NCBI GenBank assembly: GCA_003164375.1
Contig: PLTE01000190.1
Location: forward strand, 1-7,842
Direction of reading: 5' to 3'
Length of the DNA: 7,842 nucleotides
From: Hyphomicrobiales bacterium
GTDB taxonomy: Bacteria > Pseudomonadota > Alphaproteobacteria > Rhizobiales > Xanthobacteraceae
Part shown: positions 1-6,727 of the stretch, in pieces
Numbering within the stretch: the first letter of the stretch is position 1
Layout of the letters: each line of letters begins with the position of its first letter
Notes under the pieces: model-generated
Told to the model about the DNA's origin: nothing
Seen by the model: only the letters and a program-made list of their open reading frames with translations
Databases searched by the model: none
Made by a program: the position numbers and the translations under genes

Positions 1-1212
1 GATCGCATCGTCGACCACGAAGCCGACGGCGATCGTCAAGCCCATCAGCGAGAGATTGTCGATGCTGTATCCGAACAGATACATAACGCCGAAAGTGGCG
101 ACGAGCGATAGCGGCACCGTTACGCTCGGGATGGCGGTCGCCCACACTTTGCGCAGGAATGCGAAAATGATGAGGACGACCAGAACAATCGTAAGAATCA
201 AGGTCCGCTCTACGTCGGCCACCGAGCCGCGGATGGTCTGCGAACGGTCACTGAGCAGATCGACGTGCACCGAGCGTGGAATCGATTTGAGCAATTGCGG
301 CATCATCGACTCGACTGCGTTCACCACCTGTACGGTATTGGCGCCGGCCTCGCGGTAGACCAGCAGCAGTTCGGAAATCTTGCCGTCAAACCACGCGCCG
401 GACCGCGGATTGATCGACGTGTCGACGACAGTGGCGATGTCTTTAACGGTGACTGGGGCGCCTTTTTGATAGGCCACGATGACATTGCGGTAGTCGCGCG
501 CGGTGAACAATTGATCGTTGGTATCGAGTGTGTATTGCTGGTGGGGGCCTTCCAGGTTGCCTTTGGGGTTGTCGAGCGTCGTGGCGGTGAGCGCGGCGTC
601 GATTTGGGCGAGACTAAGACCGCGCGAGGCTAGCGCCAGTGGATCAACTTGAACGGCGACGGCAGGCTGCTGCTCGCCGCCGATCGATACTTGGCCTACA
701 CCCGGTACCGTCGAGAGCGACTGGCCCAGGATCGTGTTGGCATATTGGTCGATTTGGTAGATCGGTATGGCGTCGGAATGGACGGCGTAGATGAGAATCG
801 GCCGGTCAGCCGGGTTGGTCTTGCGGTAGGTCGGCGGATTCGGCAGATTTTTGTTCAATAGTCCGCTCGCCGCATTGATCGCGGTCTGCACGTCGGTCGC
901 GGCGCCATCGATTTGGCGGCTGAGATCGAACTGCAGCGTGACCGTCGTTTGGCCAAGCCCGCTGGTCGACGTCATCTGCGACAGGCCGGGGATCGCGGTG
1001 AACTCGTCTTCGAGCGGCGTCGCGACCGTGGCCGCCATGGTGTCGGGACTTGCACCGTTCAATTGTGCGGTCACGACGATGGTCGGGAAGTCGACATTGG
1101 GCAGCGCCGCAACCGGCAGCAACTCGTAAGAGACCATGCCGAACATGAGGATCGCCGCCATCAGCAGCGTCGTGGCAATGGGTCGGCGAATGAAGATCTC
1201 GGATAGGTTCAT
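1..1212 (-). CDS. RND multidrug efflux pump, HAE1/MdtB-MdtC type, N-terminal part (partial)
   Basis: Inner-membrane, proton-driven efflux subunit; the reading frame is open through the window edge, giving 404 residues of a family normally just over 1000. The start MNLSEIFIRRPIATTLLM is typical of MdtB/MdtC-like proteins. TM1 spans about residues 12-33, the first porter half about 35-335, TM2 about 337-354 and TM3 about 362-381. TM4 begins at about 388 and ends at the edge with GFVVDDAI. The acidic pair D401-D402 matches the proton-relay aspartates of AcrB TM4 (D407/D408 in AcrB). The ATG at 1212-1210 overlaps the adaptor's TGA at 1211-1209 (ATGA), which implies translational coupling and fixes the start. 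The order adaptor-then-pump is that of mdtAB/muxAB operons. A second pump gene or outer-membrane factor may lie beyond the edge. Substrates cannot be read from the sequence. I leave the symbol blank because MdtB, MdtC and other HAE1 members cannot be separated on half a protein. Confidence 0.95.
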   Translation of the reverse strand, partial: MNLSEIFIRRPIATTLLMAAILMFGMVSYELLPVAALPNVDFPTIVVTAQLNGASPDTMAATVATPLEDEFTAIPGLSQMTSTSGLGQTTVTLQFDLSRQIDGAATDVQTAINAASGLLNKNLPNPPTYRKTNPADRPILIYAVHSDAIPIYQIDQYANTILGQSLSTVPGVGQVSIGGEQQPAVAVQVDPLALASRGLSLAQIDAALTATTLDNPKGNLEGPHQQYTLDTNDQLFTARDYRNVIVAYQKGAPVTVKDIATVVDTSINPRSGAWFDGKISELLLVYREAGANTVQVVNAVESMMPQLLKSIPRSVHVDLLSDRSQTIRGSVADVERTLILTIVLVVLIIFAFLRKVWATAIPSVTVPLSLVATFGVMYLFGYSIDNLSLMGLTIAVGFVVDDAI

Positions 1213-2414
1213 TCGACGGAGCTCTCGACCATCCGCTGAACTTCGACTTTGACGCCGTCATCCAGGCGATACTGGCCGTCGACGACGATCTTTTCTCCGC
1301 CGGAAAGACCTTTTCCGATGACCGCTATCGCACCCTGGCGATTCGTTACCTCAACATTGACCCGATGAACCGTGTTGTCGGAATCGATCAGGTAAACATA
1401 GGAGCCGTTTGGCCCGGCCGAGACTGCTTGCGATGGCACCGTTACGACGTTGTTCCGGATCGCCAAGATAAGCTTGGCGCGGACGAACTCTCCGGGCCAC
1501 AGCGTCTCATCGGCGTTCGCGAACGTGGCCTGCAGCAGCACGGTGCCGGTCGAAGTGTTGACTTGATTGTCGATCACCGTGAGTTTGCCTTTTTCCAAGA
1601 GCTCGCCCGCTTGCGAATAAGCGTCGACTTCGAGGGGGCTTGCGGCTTGGCCACGCTTGACTTGGTCGAGCAGGTTTTGGGGGATGTTGAAACTGACATA
1701 GATCGGCCGAGTTTGCTCGATCATGACCATGGCGCCGGCCGGCGCTTGACCGCTTGTGCTGCCCGTCGTCGTCGAGGTGCTCGCACTCGTCGACGACTGA
1801 CCCGGACCGACCAGATTGCCCAACGTAACCAGCAATACGCCGACCCGCCCGGAGACGGGCGCCAGGACGTGGCAGTATTGAAGATTGATCTGTGCGGTTT
1901 CGATATTCGCCTGATCGAGTTGCACCGTGCCCTTATCCTGCTGGACCACATAGACTTGATCTTCCGCCTGCTGTTTGGCGATCGAGTTCTGCTGCGCCAG
2001 GAGCTGATAGCGCGTGAGATCGACCTGCGCCTCCGCGAGCACGCCTTCATCGTGTTCCAATTGGGCTTGTTGTTCGTCAAGCGCCGCTTGATACGGCCGG
2101 GGGTCGATGAGGAATAATTCCTGACCCTTCTTGACGTCCTGGCCCGGGGCGAACTCGACCTTGATGATCGGCCCATTGACCTGGGCCTGGACGGCGACGC
2201 TGTCGATCGCCTGAACGGTGCCGAGTTCGCTGACAATCTCGGGGACATTCTGGCGAGGCGCGACCGCAGCCGTGACCGGGACGGGCGGTGGCGCAGTGAC
2301 GGGAGCCTGCGTATTGCGGAAATGCCATACGCCGGCTGCGGCAATCGCAAGCACGGCCACGGCACCGACCGAATAAATCAGGCGTAGCGAAAACGTTTTT
2401 TGGCCGATTTTCAT
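1209..2414 (-). CDS. Periplasmic adaptor (membrane fusion) subunit of RND efflux, MdtA/HlyD family
   Basis: Membrane fusion protein bridging the RND pump encoded immediately downstream to an outer-membrane channel. From ATG 2414 it is 401 residues, normal for the family. Residues 10-31 are one hydrophobic signal-anchor with no lipobox cysteine. A Pro/Ala/Val linker follows at 37-50. The lipoyl domain halves lie at about 66-106 (GPIIKVEFAPGQDVKKGQ) and 180-204 (CHVLAPVSGRVGVLLVTLGN). An alpha-helical hairpin spans 107-179, a beta-barrel about 232-315, and a membrane-proximal domain about 320-395. The frame stays open up to 2522, but residue 37 of that longer form begins the anchor, so I chose 2414. 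No clear Shine-Dalgarno precedes it, and a GTG start near 2465 cannot be excluded. A Ser/Thr-rich stretch at residues 207-222 interrupts the loop after the second lipoyl half. The stop overlaps the pump start. Confidence 0.93.
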   Translation of the reverse strand: MKIGQKTFSLRLIYSVGAVAVLAIAAAGVWHFRNTQAPVTAPPPVPVTAAVAPRQNVPEIVSELGTVQAIDSVAVQAQVNGPIIKVEFAPGQDVKKGQELFLIDPRPYQAALDEQQAQLEHDEGVLAEAQVDLTRYQLLAQQNSIAKQQAEDQVYVVQQDKGTVQLDQANIETAQINLQYCHVLAPVSGRVGVLLVTLGNLVGPGQSSTSASTSTTTGSTSGQAPAGAMVMIEQTRPIYVSFNIPQNLLDQVKRGQAASPLEVDAYSQAGELLEKGKLTVIDNQVNTSTGTVLLQATFANADETLWPGEFVRAKLILAIRNNVVTVPSQAVSAGPNGSYVYLIDSDNTVHRVNVEVTNRQGAIAVIGKGLSGGEKIVVDGQYRLDDGVKVEVQRMVESSVE

Positions 2415-2493
2415 GAGATAGTCGGCGCCCCATGTGCGTTCCAGAAAAGCGGAATCGTCCTGCACCACCGTTCGGGTTGAAAAGTTTTGCGCA

Positions 2494-2892
2494 TTATGGC
2501 GGGGCCTGAACGCACACTCCAACCGCCGGGGCGTTGGCGGTCGTAGCCTCCACTCCGCACGACGCTTGTCGCTCGCCGATAAACGTCGCGGGATTTCGCG
2601 TCGGTCCGCAATAAGCCGTAACCAGCACTTCGTTCTGACGGCAGCCGATCGGGCAATCTCCCGATGTCAGACAGCTCGAGCGAATGACCCGTACGGTCGG
2701 ACTGGGCGGCCCTTGTTCGCCTTGCGGGCCGGGCGGCCCAGCCGGGCCTTCCGGACCGGTTTGGCCAGGCGGTCCGGGATCGCCCTTCACACCAGGTGGG
2801 CCGGCCGGCCCCGGATCGCCTTTGGCGCCTTGACCGCAGCCGGCCAGGCTCGCACCCAACGCTAGTACGAGGAGCAGGTATCCTGCACGCAT
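2494..2892 (-). CDS. Collagen-like, cysteine-rich small lipoprotein
   Basis: Predicted 132-residue exported lipoprotein of unknown function. The signal peptide MRAGYLLLVLALGASLAGC ends in a lipobox LAGC, so C19 would be lipidated. Residues 25-63 are 13 uninterrupted Gly-X-Y triplets rich in Pro, of the GDP, GPP and GPA type, the hallmark of collagen triple helices. The tail (64-132) has six cysteines (74, 80, 84, 95, 112, 127), suggesting a disulfide-stabilised C-terminal domain. The ATG at 2892 was chosen because it begins the signal peptide; a longer open frame to 3009 adds only unlikely residues. GAAGGG lies 10-15 bases upstream as a plausible ribosome site. The adaptor starts 79 bases downstream on the same strand, so co-transcription is possible. 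Collagen-like proteins occur in bacteria, usually at the surface, and Gly-X-Y segments typically trimerise. A link to the efflux pump is inference only. Confidence 0.85.
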   Translation of the reverse strand: MRAGYLLLVLALGASLAGCGQGAKGDPGPAGPPGVKGDPGPPGQTGPEGPAGPPGPQGEQGPPSPTVRVIRSSCLTSGDCPIGCRQNEVLVTAYCGPTRNPATFIGERQASCGVEATTANAPAVGVCVQAPP

Positions 2893-2915
2893 GGTTGTCA
2901 GCCCTTCGCCCTGAA

Positions 2916-2941
2916 CTCCGGCCAACGCCCCTCGGCCGGAG
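2916..2941 (-). promoter_or_regulatory. Leader hairpin upstream of the lipoprotein gene
   Basis: An 8-bp perfect inverted repeat, CTCCGGCC (2916-2923) and GGCCGGAG (2934-2941), with a 10-base loop. It ends 23 bases before the lipoprotein ATG on the minus strand, just ahead of the GAAGGG ribosome site. It could be an RNA stem in the 5' leader or a protein operator. There is no T-run after it on either strand, so it is not an intrinsic terminator. Confidence 0.4.
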
Positions 2942-3112
2942 GGCACAAATTTCGCGCAAGTCGAACTGCTGAATGACGAAAAAGTTCCATCGAGAAGGGG
3001 CCAAGCCAAACGGTAAGGCGATAAATGGCCCTATGCTTGGCTCGTCGCGCGGCTTCGCGGCCTTCCGCCGGGGTTCTACGTCTGGCGTGTCGCTTCACGC
3101 TCTGGAGTGGAC

Positions 3113-3139
3113 GGAAGCGCGGAACTTCCGCGCCGCTTC
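3113..3139. repeat. Compact palindrome in the divergent intergenic region
   Basis: GCGCGGAA (3117-3124) and TTCCGCGC (3126-3133) are perfect 8-bp inverted arms around a single C at 3125. After a 3-base bulge at 3134-3136, GAA (3114-3116) can pair with TTC (3137-3139). As RNA this gives GCGCGG-loop-CCGCGC with loop AACTT. As DNA it is a 17-bp dyad of a size suited to a dimeric regulator. No T-run follows, so it is not an intrinsic terminator. Confidence 0.45.
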
Positions 3140-3446
3140 GCCGATATATACAGCTCGCTCAGCGACGACCGGAACGCGAGGTTCAACGGCCTGGGCCGCC
3201 AATTGTTTGCCGAGAATCAAGAATAAGTCTGTCGATATCGAGCGGTGGGGTCGACCATTCGCTACTCGCGGCTGTTCATATATGTCGGCGCGAAATAGCG
3301 ATGCGTTCTCCCGGAACGGAAACGTATCCCCGCCCGAGATGTTACGGGACAGCGAGCTGTCTTGCGGTAGCGGTCCGGTGCTAGAATCACCGATGATGGC
3401 GAAAAGCGGCCTTGCCGACGGGTTGGGCCGCATCGCGGGACACGCT

Positions 3447-3516
3447 GCAATGACGCTCATGCCATGATGTTCCTGCCATGACGTTCCTGCCATGATGTTC
3501 CCGCCATGACGCTCCT
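3447..3516 (+). repeat. Five-unit 14-bp tandem repeat carrying linked mini-ORFs and the ligase start
   Basis: Five head-to-tail 14-bp units begin at 3447, 3461, 3475, 3489 and 3503. The consensus is about GCCATGAYGTTCCT. Each carries an ATG (3450, 3464, 3478, 3492, 3506). The first four open five-codon frames: MTLMP, MMFLP, MTFLP and MMFPP. Each closes with a TGA that overlaps the next ATG as ATGA, and the fifth ATG is the start of the acyl-CoA ligase. The 14-base period equals five sense codons plus a stop minus the 4-base overlap, so the linkage follows from the unit length. No Shine-Dalgarno sequence is visible in any unit. Whether the mini-ORFs are translated is unknown. Confidence 0.85.
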
Positions 3517-5203
3517 CACGCAGCAACCGGAGCCGACCAAGACCCAGACCGGGGAGCCGATTTGGTACGCCTCCTATCCCGCCGGCGTGCCGAAAAGCAT
3601 CGACCCCGATAGCTATCCCTCGCTGCCGGCCATGCTGCTCGAGACCTGCCGCCAGCACGCCGGGCGGCCCGCGTTCGAATGCTTGAGCGCGCGGATGAGC
3701 TACGCGGAGTGGGATCGCGACAGCCGCGAATTCGCGGCGTTCCTCGTCGAGGAGGCGCATTGCCGTGCGGGCGACCGCGTGGCGATCATGCTGCCGAACA
3801 TGCTCGCCTATCCGGTCACATTCCTCGGCGCGCTGCGCGCAGGTCTTATCGTCGTCAATGTCAATCCGCTTTATACGCCGCGCGAACTGCAGCAACAGCT
3901 CGCCGACTCTGGCGCCGTGGTCATCGTGATCATGGAGAACTTTGCCCACAAACTTCAATCCGTCATAGCGGATACGAATATCCGCCATGTCGTGGTGGCG
4001 CGGCTCGGCGATTTCGTGCCGATGCTCAAGCGCTGGGCGTTCAATTTCGCCAATTCCTATATCCGACGTTCGGTACCGTCCTGGCGCTTCGACACGTTCA
4101 CGATGCTGCAGGACGCCTGCAGCCGGTCGCCGAACGTTAGCTATAAGGACGCCGCGCCGCATCCCGGCGATATCGCTCTGCTGCAATACACTGGCGGAAC
4201 CACCGGTGTGCCGAAGGGCGCGATGCTGACCCACCGCAATCTGGTCGCCAACACGCTGCAGTGCTGCGCCTGGACCTCGATGGGGATTAAATCGGACGGC
4301 CAAGAAGTGCTGACCCCGCTGCCGCTCTATCATATCTTGTCGCTCACGGCGAACCTCTTGAGCTTTGCGCTGTTCGGCGGACTCAACCTGCTCATTCCAG
4401 ATCCGCGCGATATACGCCATCTCATCCGCGTCATGCGCGGCGCCAAGATTACGGCGATGACGGGAGTCAACACGCTGTTCAACGCGCTCATCAACGCGCC
4501 CGAATTCGCAAGCCTCGATTTCAGCGCGTTGCGTATCGCCATCGGCGGCGGTGCCGCGATCCAGAGCGAGGTGGCGCGGCGCTGGCGCGAGATCACCGGC
4601 TGCGCTTTGATCGAAGGCTATGGCCTGACCGAAGCCTCGCCGGTCGTGTGCATCAATCCGGTTTTCGCGCCGAAGATCGGCGCCGTCGGTCTGCCGTTGC
4701 CCTCGACCGAAGTGTCGATCCGCGACGACGGCGGCAAGGCGGTCTCCGTGGGCGAAGCAGGCGAGGTGTGGGTGCGCGGTCCGCAAGTCATGCTGGGCTA
4801 TTGGGGGCGCCCCGACGAGACCGCGGTCGTTCTCACCGCCGACGGCTGGCTGCGCACCGGCGATATCGGCGTATTCGACGCGGCAGGTTTTCTGAAACTG
4901 CTCGACCGCAAGAAGGACATGATCAACGTCTCCGGCTTCAAGGTGTTCCCGAACGAGGTGGAAGACGTCGCTATGACGCATCCCGGCGTACTGGAGGCCG
5001 CGGCCATCGGCACGCCGGACCCGCGCACCGGGCAGGGCGTGAAGCTCTTTATCGTCAGGCGCGATCCGGCGCTCGTTAAGACGGAGCTCGTCAAATACCT
5101 GCACGACGCTCTCACCGCGTATAAGCGTCCGAGCGTCATCGAATTTGTCGACCAGTTGCCGAAGAGCAATGTAGGCAAGATATTGCGCAAGGAATTGCAT
5201 TAA
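3506..5203 (+). CDS. fadD: Long-chain fatty acid--CoA ligase (FadD type)
   Basis: Cytosolic or membrane-associated enzyme that activates fatty acids with ATP to acyl-AMP and then acyl-CoA, feeding beta-oxidation or lipid synthesis. It has 565 residues; E. coli FadD has 561. The N-terminus WYASYPAGVPKSIDPDSYPSL is the usual FadD opening. The P-loop-like AMP motif YTGGTTGVPKGAMLTH is at 228-243, and EGYGLTEASPV follows near 370. The hinge region GYWGRPDETAVVLTADGWLRTGDIG starts at 431, with D453 in the TGD adenine/ribose-binding position. The fatty-acyl-CoA synthetase signature DRKKDMINVSGFKVFPNEVE is at 467-486. The adenylation lysine is K558 in SNVGKILRKEL. All core motifs are intact. ATG 3506 lies in the last unit of the 14-bp repeat and lacks a Shine-Dalgarno sequence, so initiation may depend on coupling. 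Chain-length preference cannot be read from the sequence. It ends 44 bases from the convergent cyclase stop. Confidence 0.93.
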   Translation: MTLLTQQPEPTKTQTGEPIWYASYPAGVPKSIDPDSYPSLPAMLLETCRQHAGRPAFECLSARMSYAEWDRDSREFAAFLVEEAHCRAGDRVAIMLPNMLAYPVTFLGALRAGLIVVNVNPLYTPRELQQQLADSGAVVIVIMENFAHKLQSVIADTNIRHVVVARLGDFVPMLKRWAFNFANSYIRRSVPSWRFDTFTMLQDACSRSPNVSYKDAAPHPGDIALLQYTGGTTGVPKGAMLTHRNLVANTLQCCAWTSMGIKSDGQEVLTPLPLYHILSLTANLLSFALFGGLNLLIPDPRDIRHLIRVMRGAKITAMTGVNTLFNALINAPEFASLDFSALRIAIGGGAAIQSEVARRWREITGCALIEGYGLTEASPVVCINPVFAPKIGAVGLPLPSTEVSIRDDGGKAVSVGEAGEVWVRGPQVMLGYWGRPDETAVVLTADGWLRTGDIGVFDAAGFLKLLDRKKDMINVSGFKVFPNEVEDVAMTHPGVLEAAAIGTPDPRTGQGVKLFIVRRDPALVKTELVKYLHDALTAYKRPSVIEFVDQLPKSNVGKILRKELH

Positions 5204-5247
5204 GGAAAGATCGTTCCGAGGGAGCCCCGCGGACCCGGGCCGAAAGC

Positions 5248-6438
5248 TCACGCGATGCGAATCATGGCTGAGGCCATGCGGCTTTTCAGGTTGGGCCGCT
5301 CGGCGCACTTCACACGATTGCGCCCCTCGGCCTTGGCGCGATAGAGCGCTGTGTCAGCCTCTTCGAGCAGCGTGCCAAGCGTCTCATTGGCTTCCAAATT
5401 CACCGATACACCGCAGCTCACGGTCGCGTCGACCTGATGATTTCCGAGGACGCGGCAATTCGCCGCGAAGGCGGTGCGGACGCGCTCGGCGCGGACATAG
5501 GCCGTCTCGATGCTCGAACCCGGTAGCACGACGGCGAATTCCTCGCCGCCGAGGCGGCCAAACACGTCGGTCGGTCTAAGCGCGGCCGTGGTGATCTCGC
5601 AGAACTTGCGGATGACGTCGTCACCGACCGCATGGCCGTATTTGTCGTTGACCAGCTTGAATCGATCGAGGTCGATCATCATGGCCGAAACCGGCGTGCC
5701 GTCGTGTCGGCAACGCGCGACAACCCGCTCGGCGCTTTCCATGAAGCCGGCGCGATTGGCGATGCCCGTAAGTGGATCGCTCCGCGCAGCCATCCTGCCG
5801 GCGGCTTCATTGCGCTCCTTGACCAACGCCAGGACGAACACCGCGGTACCAAGCGCAAAAGCGATGCTTTCAAAGTAAATAGCGCCGAACAAAACCGTGA
5901 AAGACGGTACCGAGTCTTGACCGGTCGATCCGGAAAGCGTGCTGTAGGTGCCGACCAACAAGGCCGCGCCGTGCACCGCCGAAAAGATGATCAGCGGCGA
6001 GCGCGCAGCCAACCGCTCGCTGCGACCGAGCCATATCGTCGTCGCGGCCGCTAGGATATAGGCGGCGCCCATCGTGAGCGCGAGCGTCCCGGCAATTTCT
6101 CGAATGCCCGGTATATAGTCTGCGACGCTGACGAAAATCGGCCCGAGGAGCGCCAGTATGAACGGCGCGGGCTTTGCGTCGATGGTCCGTGCCGCCTTCC
6201 ATATCAATCCTGATTGCAGTGACAACAGGCTGCCGCCAAGAGCAGACCAAGCCGGCTCGCCCGACGTAGCTCCCAGCAACAGCAAAAGAATGCCGGCGCC
6301 GGCCATGACGTCGGCGACCCCCCACAATGCCAAAGCGGATACGATTCGGTTTTGCAGCCACGCAACGAGCAAGACGCCGCCGGCGCATGCTAAGGCGAAG
6401 CTCTGCATGACCATCAGCGTCGGCAGATCGAGAGTCAT
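5248..6438 (-). CDS. Membrane-anchored diguanylate cyclase (GGDEF family, GGEEF variant)
   Basis: Predicted to make cyclic di-GMP from two GTP. It has 396 residues. The N-terminal half is membrane, with about six or seven hydrophobic segments (roughly 8-28, 33-56, 65-80, 91-108, 115-137, 147-165, 180-206). I do not recognise a named MASE-type sensor here. A short linker leads to the GGDEF domain at about 215-380. DPLTGIANR (221-229) opens the domain. MMIDLDRFK (253-261) supplies metal ligand D256. RLGGEEFAVV contains the active loop G297-F301, a functional variant of GGDEF. R288-P-T-D291 is an RxxD inhibitory site five residues upstream, so product feedback inhibition is likely. No EAL domain follows, so it is a cyclase only. 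The ATG at 6438 has AGGAA 11-15 bases upstream. It stands alone, convergent with the ligase gene and divergent from the aldolase gene. The signal sensed is unknown. Confidence 0.95.
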   Translation of the reverse strand: MTLDLPTLMVMQSFALACAGGVLLVAWLQNRIVSALALWGVADVMAGAGILLLLLGATSGEPAWSALGGSLLSLQSGLIWKAARTIDAKPAPFILALLGPIFVSVADYIPGIREIAGTLALTMGAAYILAAATTIWLGRSERLAARSPLIIFSAVHGAALLVGTYSTLSGSTGQDSVPSFTVLFGAIYFESIAFALGTAVFVLALVKERNEAAGRMAARSDPLTGIANRAGFMESAERVVARCRHDGTPVSAMMIDLDRFKLVNDKYGHAVGDDVIRKFCEITTAALRPTDVFGRLGGEEFAVVLPGSSIETAYVRAERVRTAFAANCRVLGNHQVDATVSCGVSVNLEANETLGTLLEEADTALYRAKAEGRNRVKCAERPNLKSRMASAMIRIA

Positions 6439-6727
6439 GCTGCGATATTTCCTGGTGGCGTCCCATTGCGACCGGCCGCCTGACCGAGACAGCTCTCCCT
6501 AATTCCTTTATTCAGACAATTCGTGAAAACTCGGTGCTCAGATAGCGACAATTGCGAGCGCCATAATCCAGGTGAATCAAAAAGGAGCGTCATAATAGCT
6601 TAAGCTCACATGTCGGCCATCCGGTTCCCGATGCGGTGGGTTAACCCTACCGCCGCATTACAGTAAGGAGAATGTTTGCGACTACGCCGCGCGGCCGCCC
6701 TATGACAGTGAAGATGGAAGCACCGCC
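6439..6727. other. Divergent intergenic region between cyclase and aldolase genes
   Basis: It contains the promoters for both divergent genes, but I cannot place convincing -35/-10 pairs; CATAAT occurs at 6562-6567 and 6591-6596 without a good upstream partner. A perfect 10-bp palindrome AGCTTAAGCT is at 6597-6606. A larger inverted repeat at 6631-6658 is listed separately. A strong AAGGAG at 6665-6670 is too far from the aldolase ATG (57 bases) to serve it and fits only a short upstream frame. GGAAG at 6716-6720 is the likely aldolase ribosome site. Confidence 0.6.
6631..6658 (+). repeat. Nested inverted repeat upstream of the aldolase gene
   Basis: The outer arms ATGCGG (6631-6636) and CCGCAT (6653-6658) are perfectly complementary. 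Inside them GGGTTAACCC (6638-6647) is a perfect 10-bp palindrome. GCGGT (6633-6637) also complements ACCGC (6649-6653), giving an alternative register with one extra base. It lies just before AAGGAG and about 70 bases before the aldolase ATG. It could be an operator or a leader RNA stem. No T-run follows. Confidence 0.5.

Larger units (their letters stand above)
2893..3446. other. Intergenic region between divergent lipoprotein/efflux and ligase units
   Basis: About 550 bases without a gene I can support. Open frames here have no recognisable domain, and their residue composition looks like chance translation of GC-rich DNA. It should carry the divergent promoters. Near the plus-strand end, TAGAAT at 3382-3387 resembles a -10 box, but upstream TTGCGG (3362-3367) is only 14 bases away, so a sigma-70 promoter is only weakly supported. 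It would place transcription starts close to ATG codons at 3393 and 3396. Two inverted repeats are listed separately. A further 7-bp pair, GCCAAGC (3000-3006) and GCTTGGC (3035-3041), is weak. No tRNA or rRNA signature was seen. Confidence 0.6.

Noticed and set aside
806..1261. 151-codon minus-strand frame overlapping the pump start
   Set aside because: Same strand but a different frame from the RND pump, whose frame has a clear family match and an ATGA-coupled start.
1365..2117. 250-codon plus-strand frame opposite the efflux adaptor
   Set aside because: Antisense shadow of a well-supported adaptor gene, rich in Arg, Asp and Leu with no domain features.
2415..2522. N-terminal extension of the adaptor frame
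   Set aside because: The extra 36 codons would overlap the lipoprotein stop and place polar sequence ahead of the signal-anchor; ATG 2414 fits the family better.
2973..3467. 164-codon plus-strand frame ahead of the ligase
   Set aside because: No domain, no clear ribosome site at its first ATG, and composition like translated non-coding DNA. Only its last 24 codons are of interest, as a possible entry to the mini-ORF chain.
5204..5247. Possible bidirectional terminator between the convergent ligase and cyclase genes
   Set aside because: Only a 4-bp GCCC/GGGC pairing and no T-run on either strand.
3095..5308. Very long open frame on the minus strand (about 737 codons) opposite the acyl-CoA ligase gene
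   Set aside because: It is fully antisense to a ligase with every family motif intact. Its residues are dominated by Arg, His, Asp and Ala with no recognisable domain, the usual mirror of GC-rich codon bias. It also overlaps the cyclase stop region.
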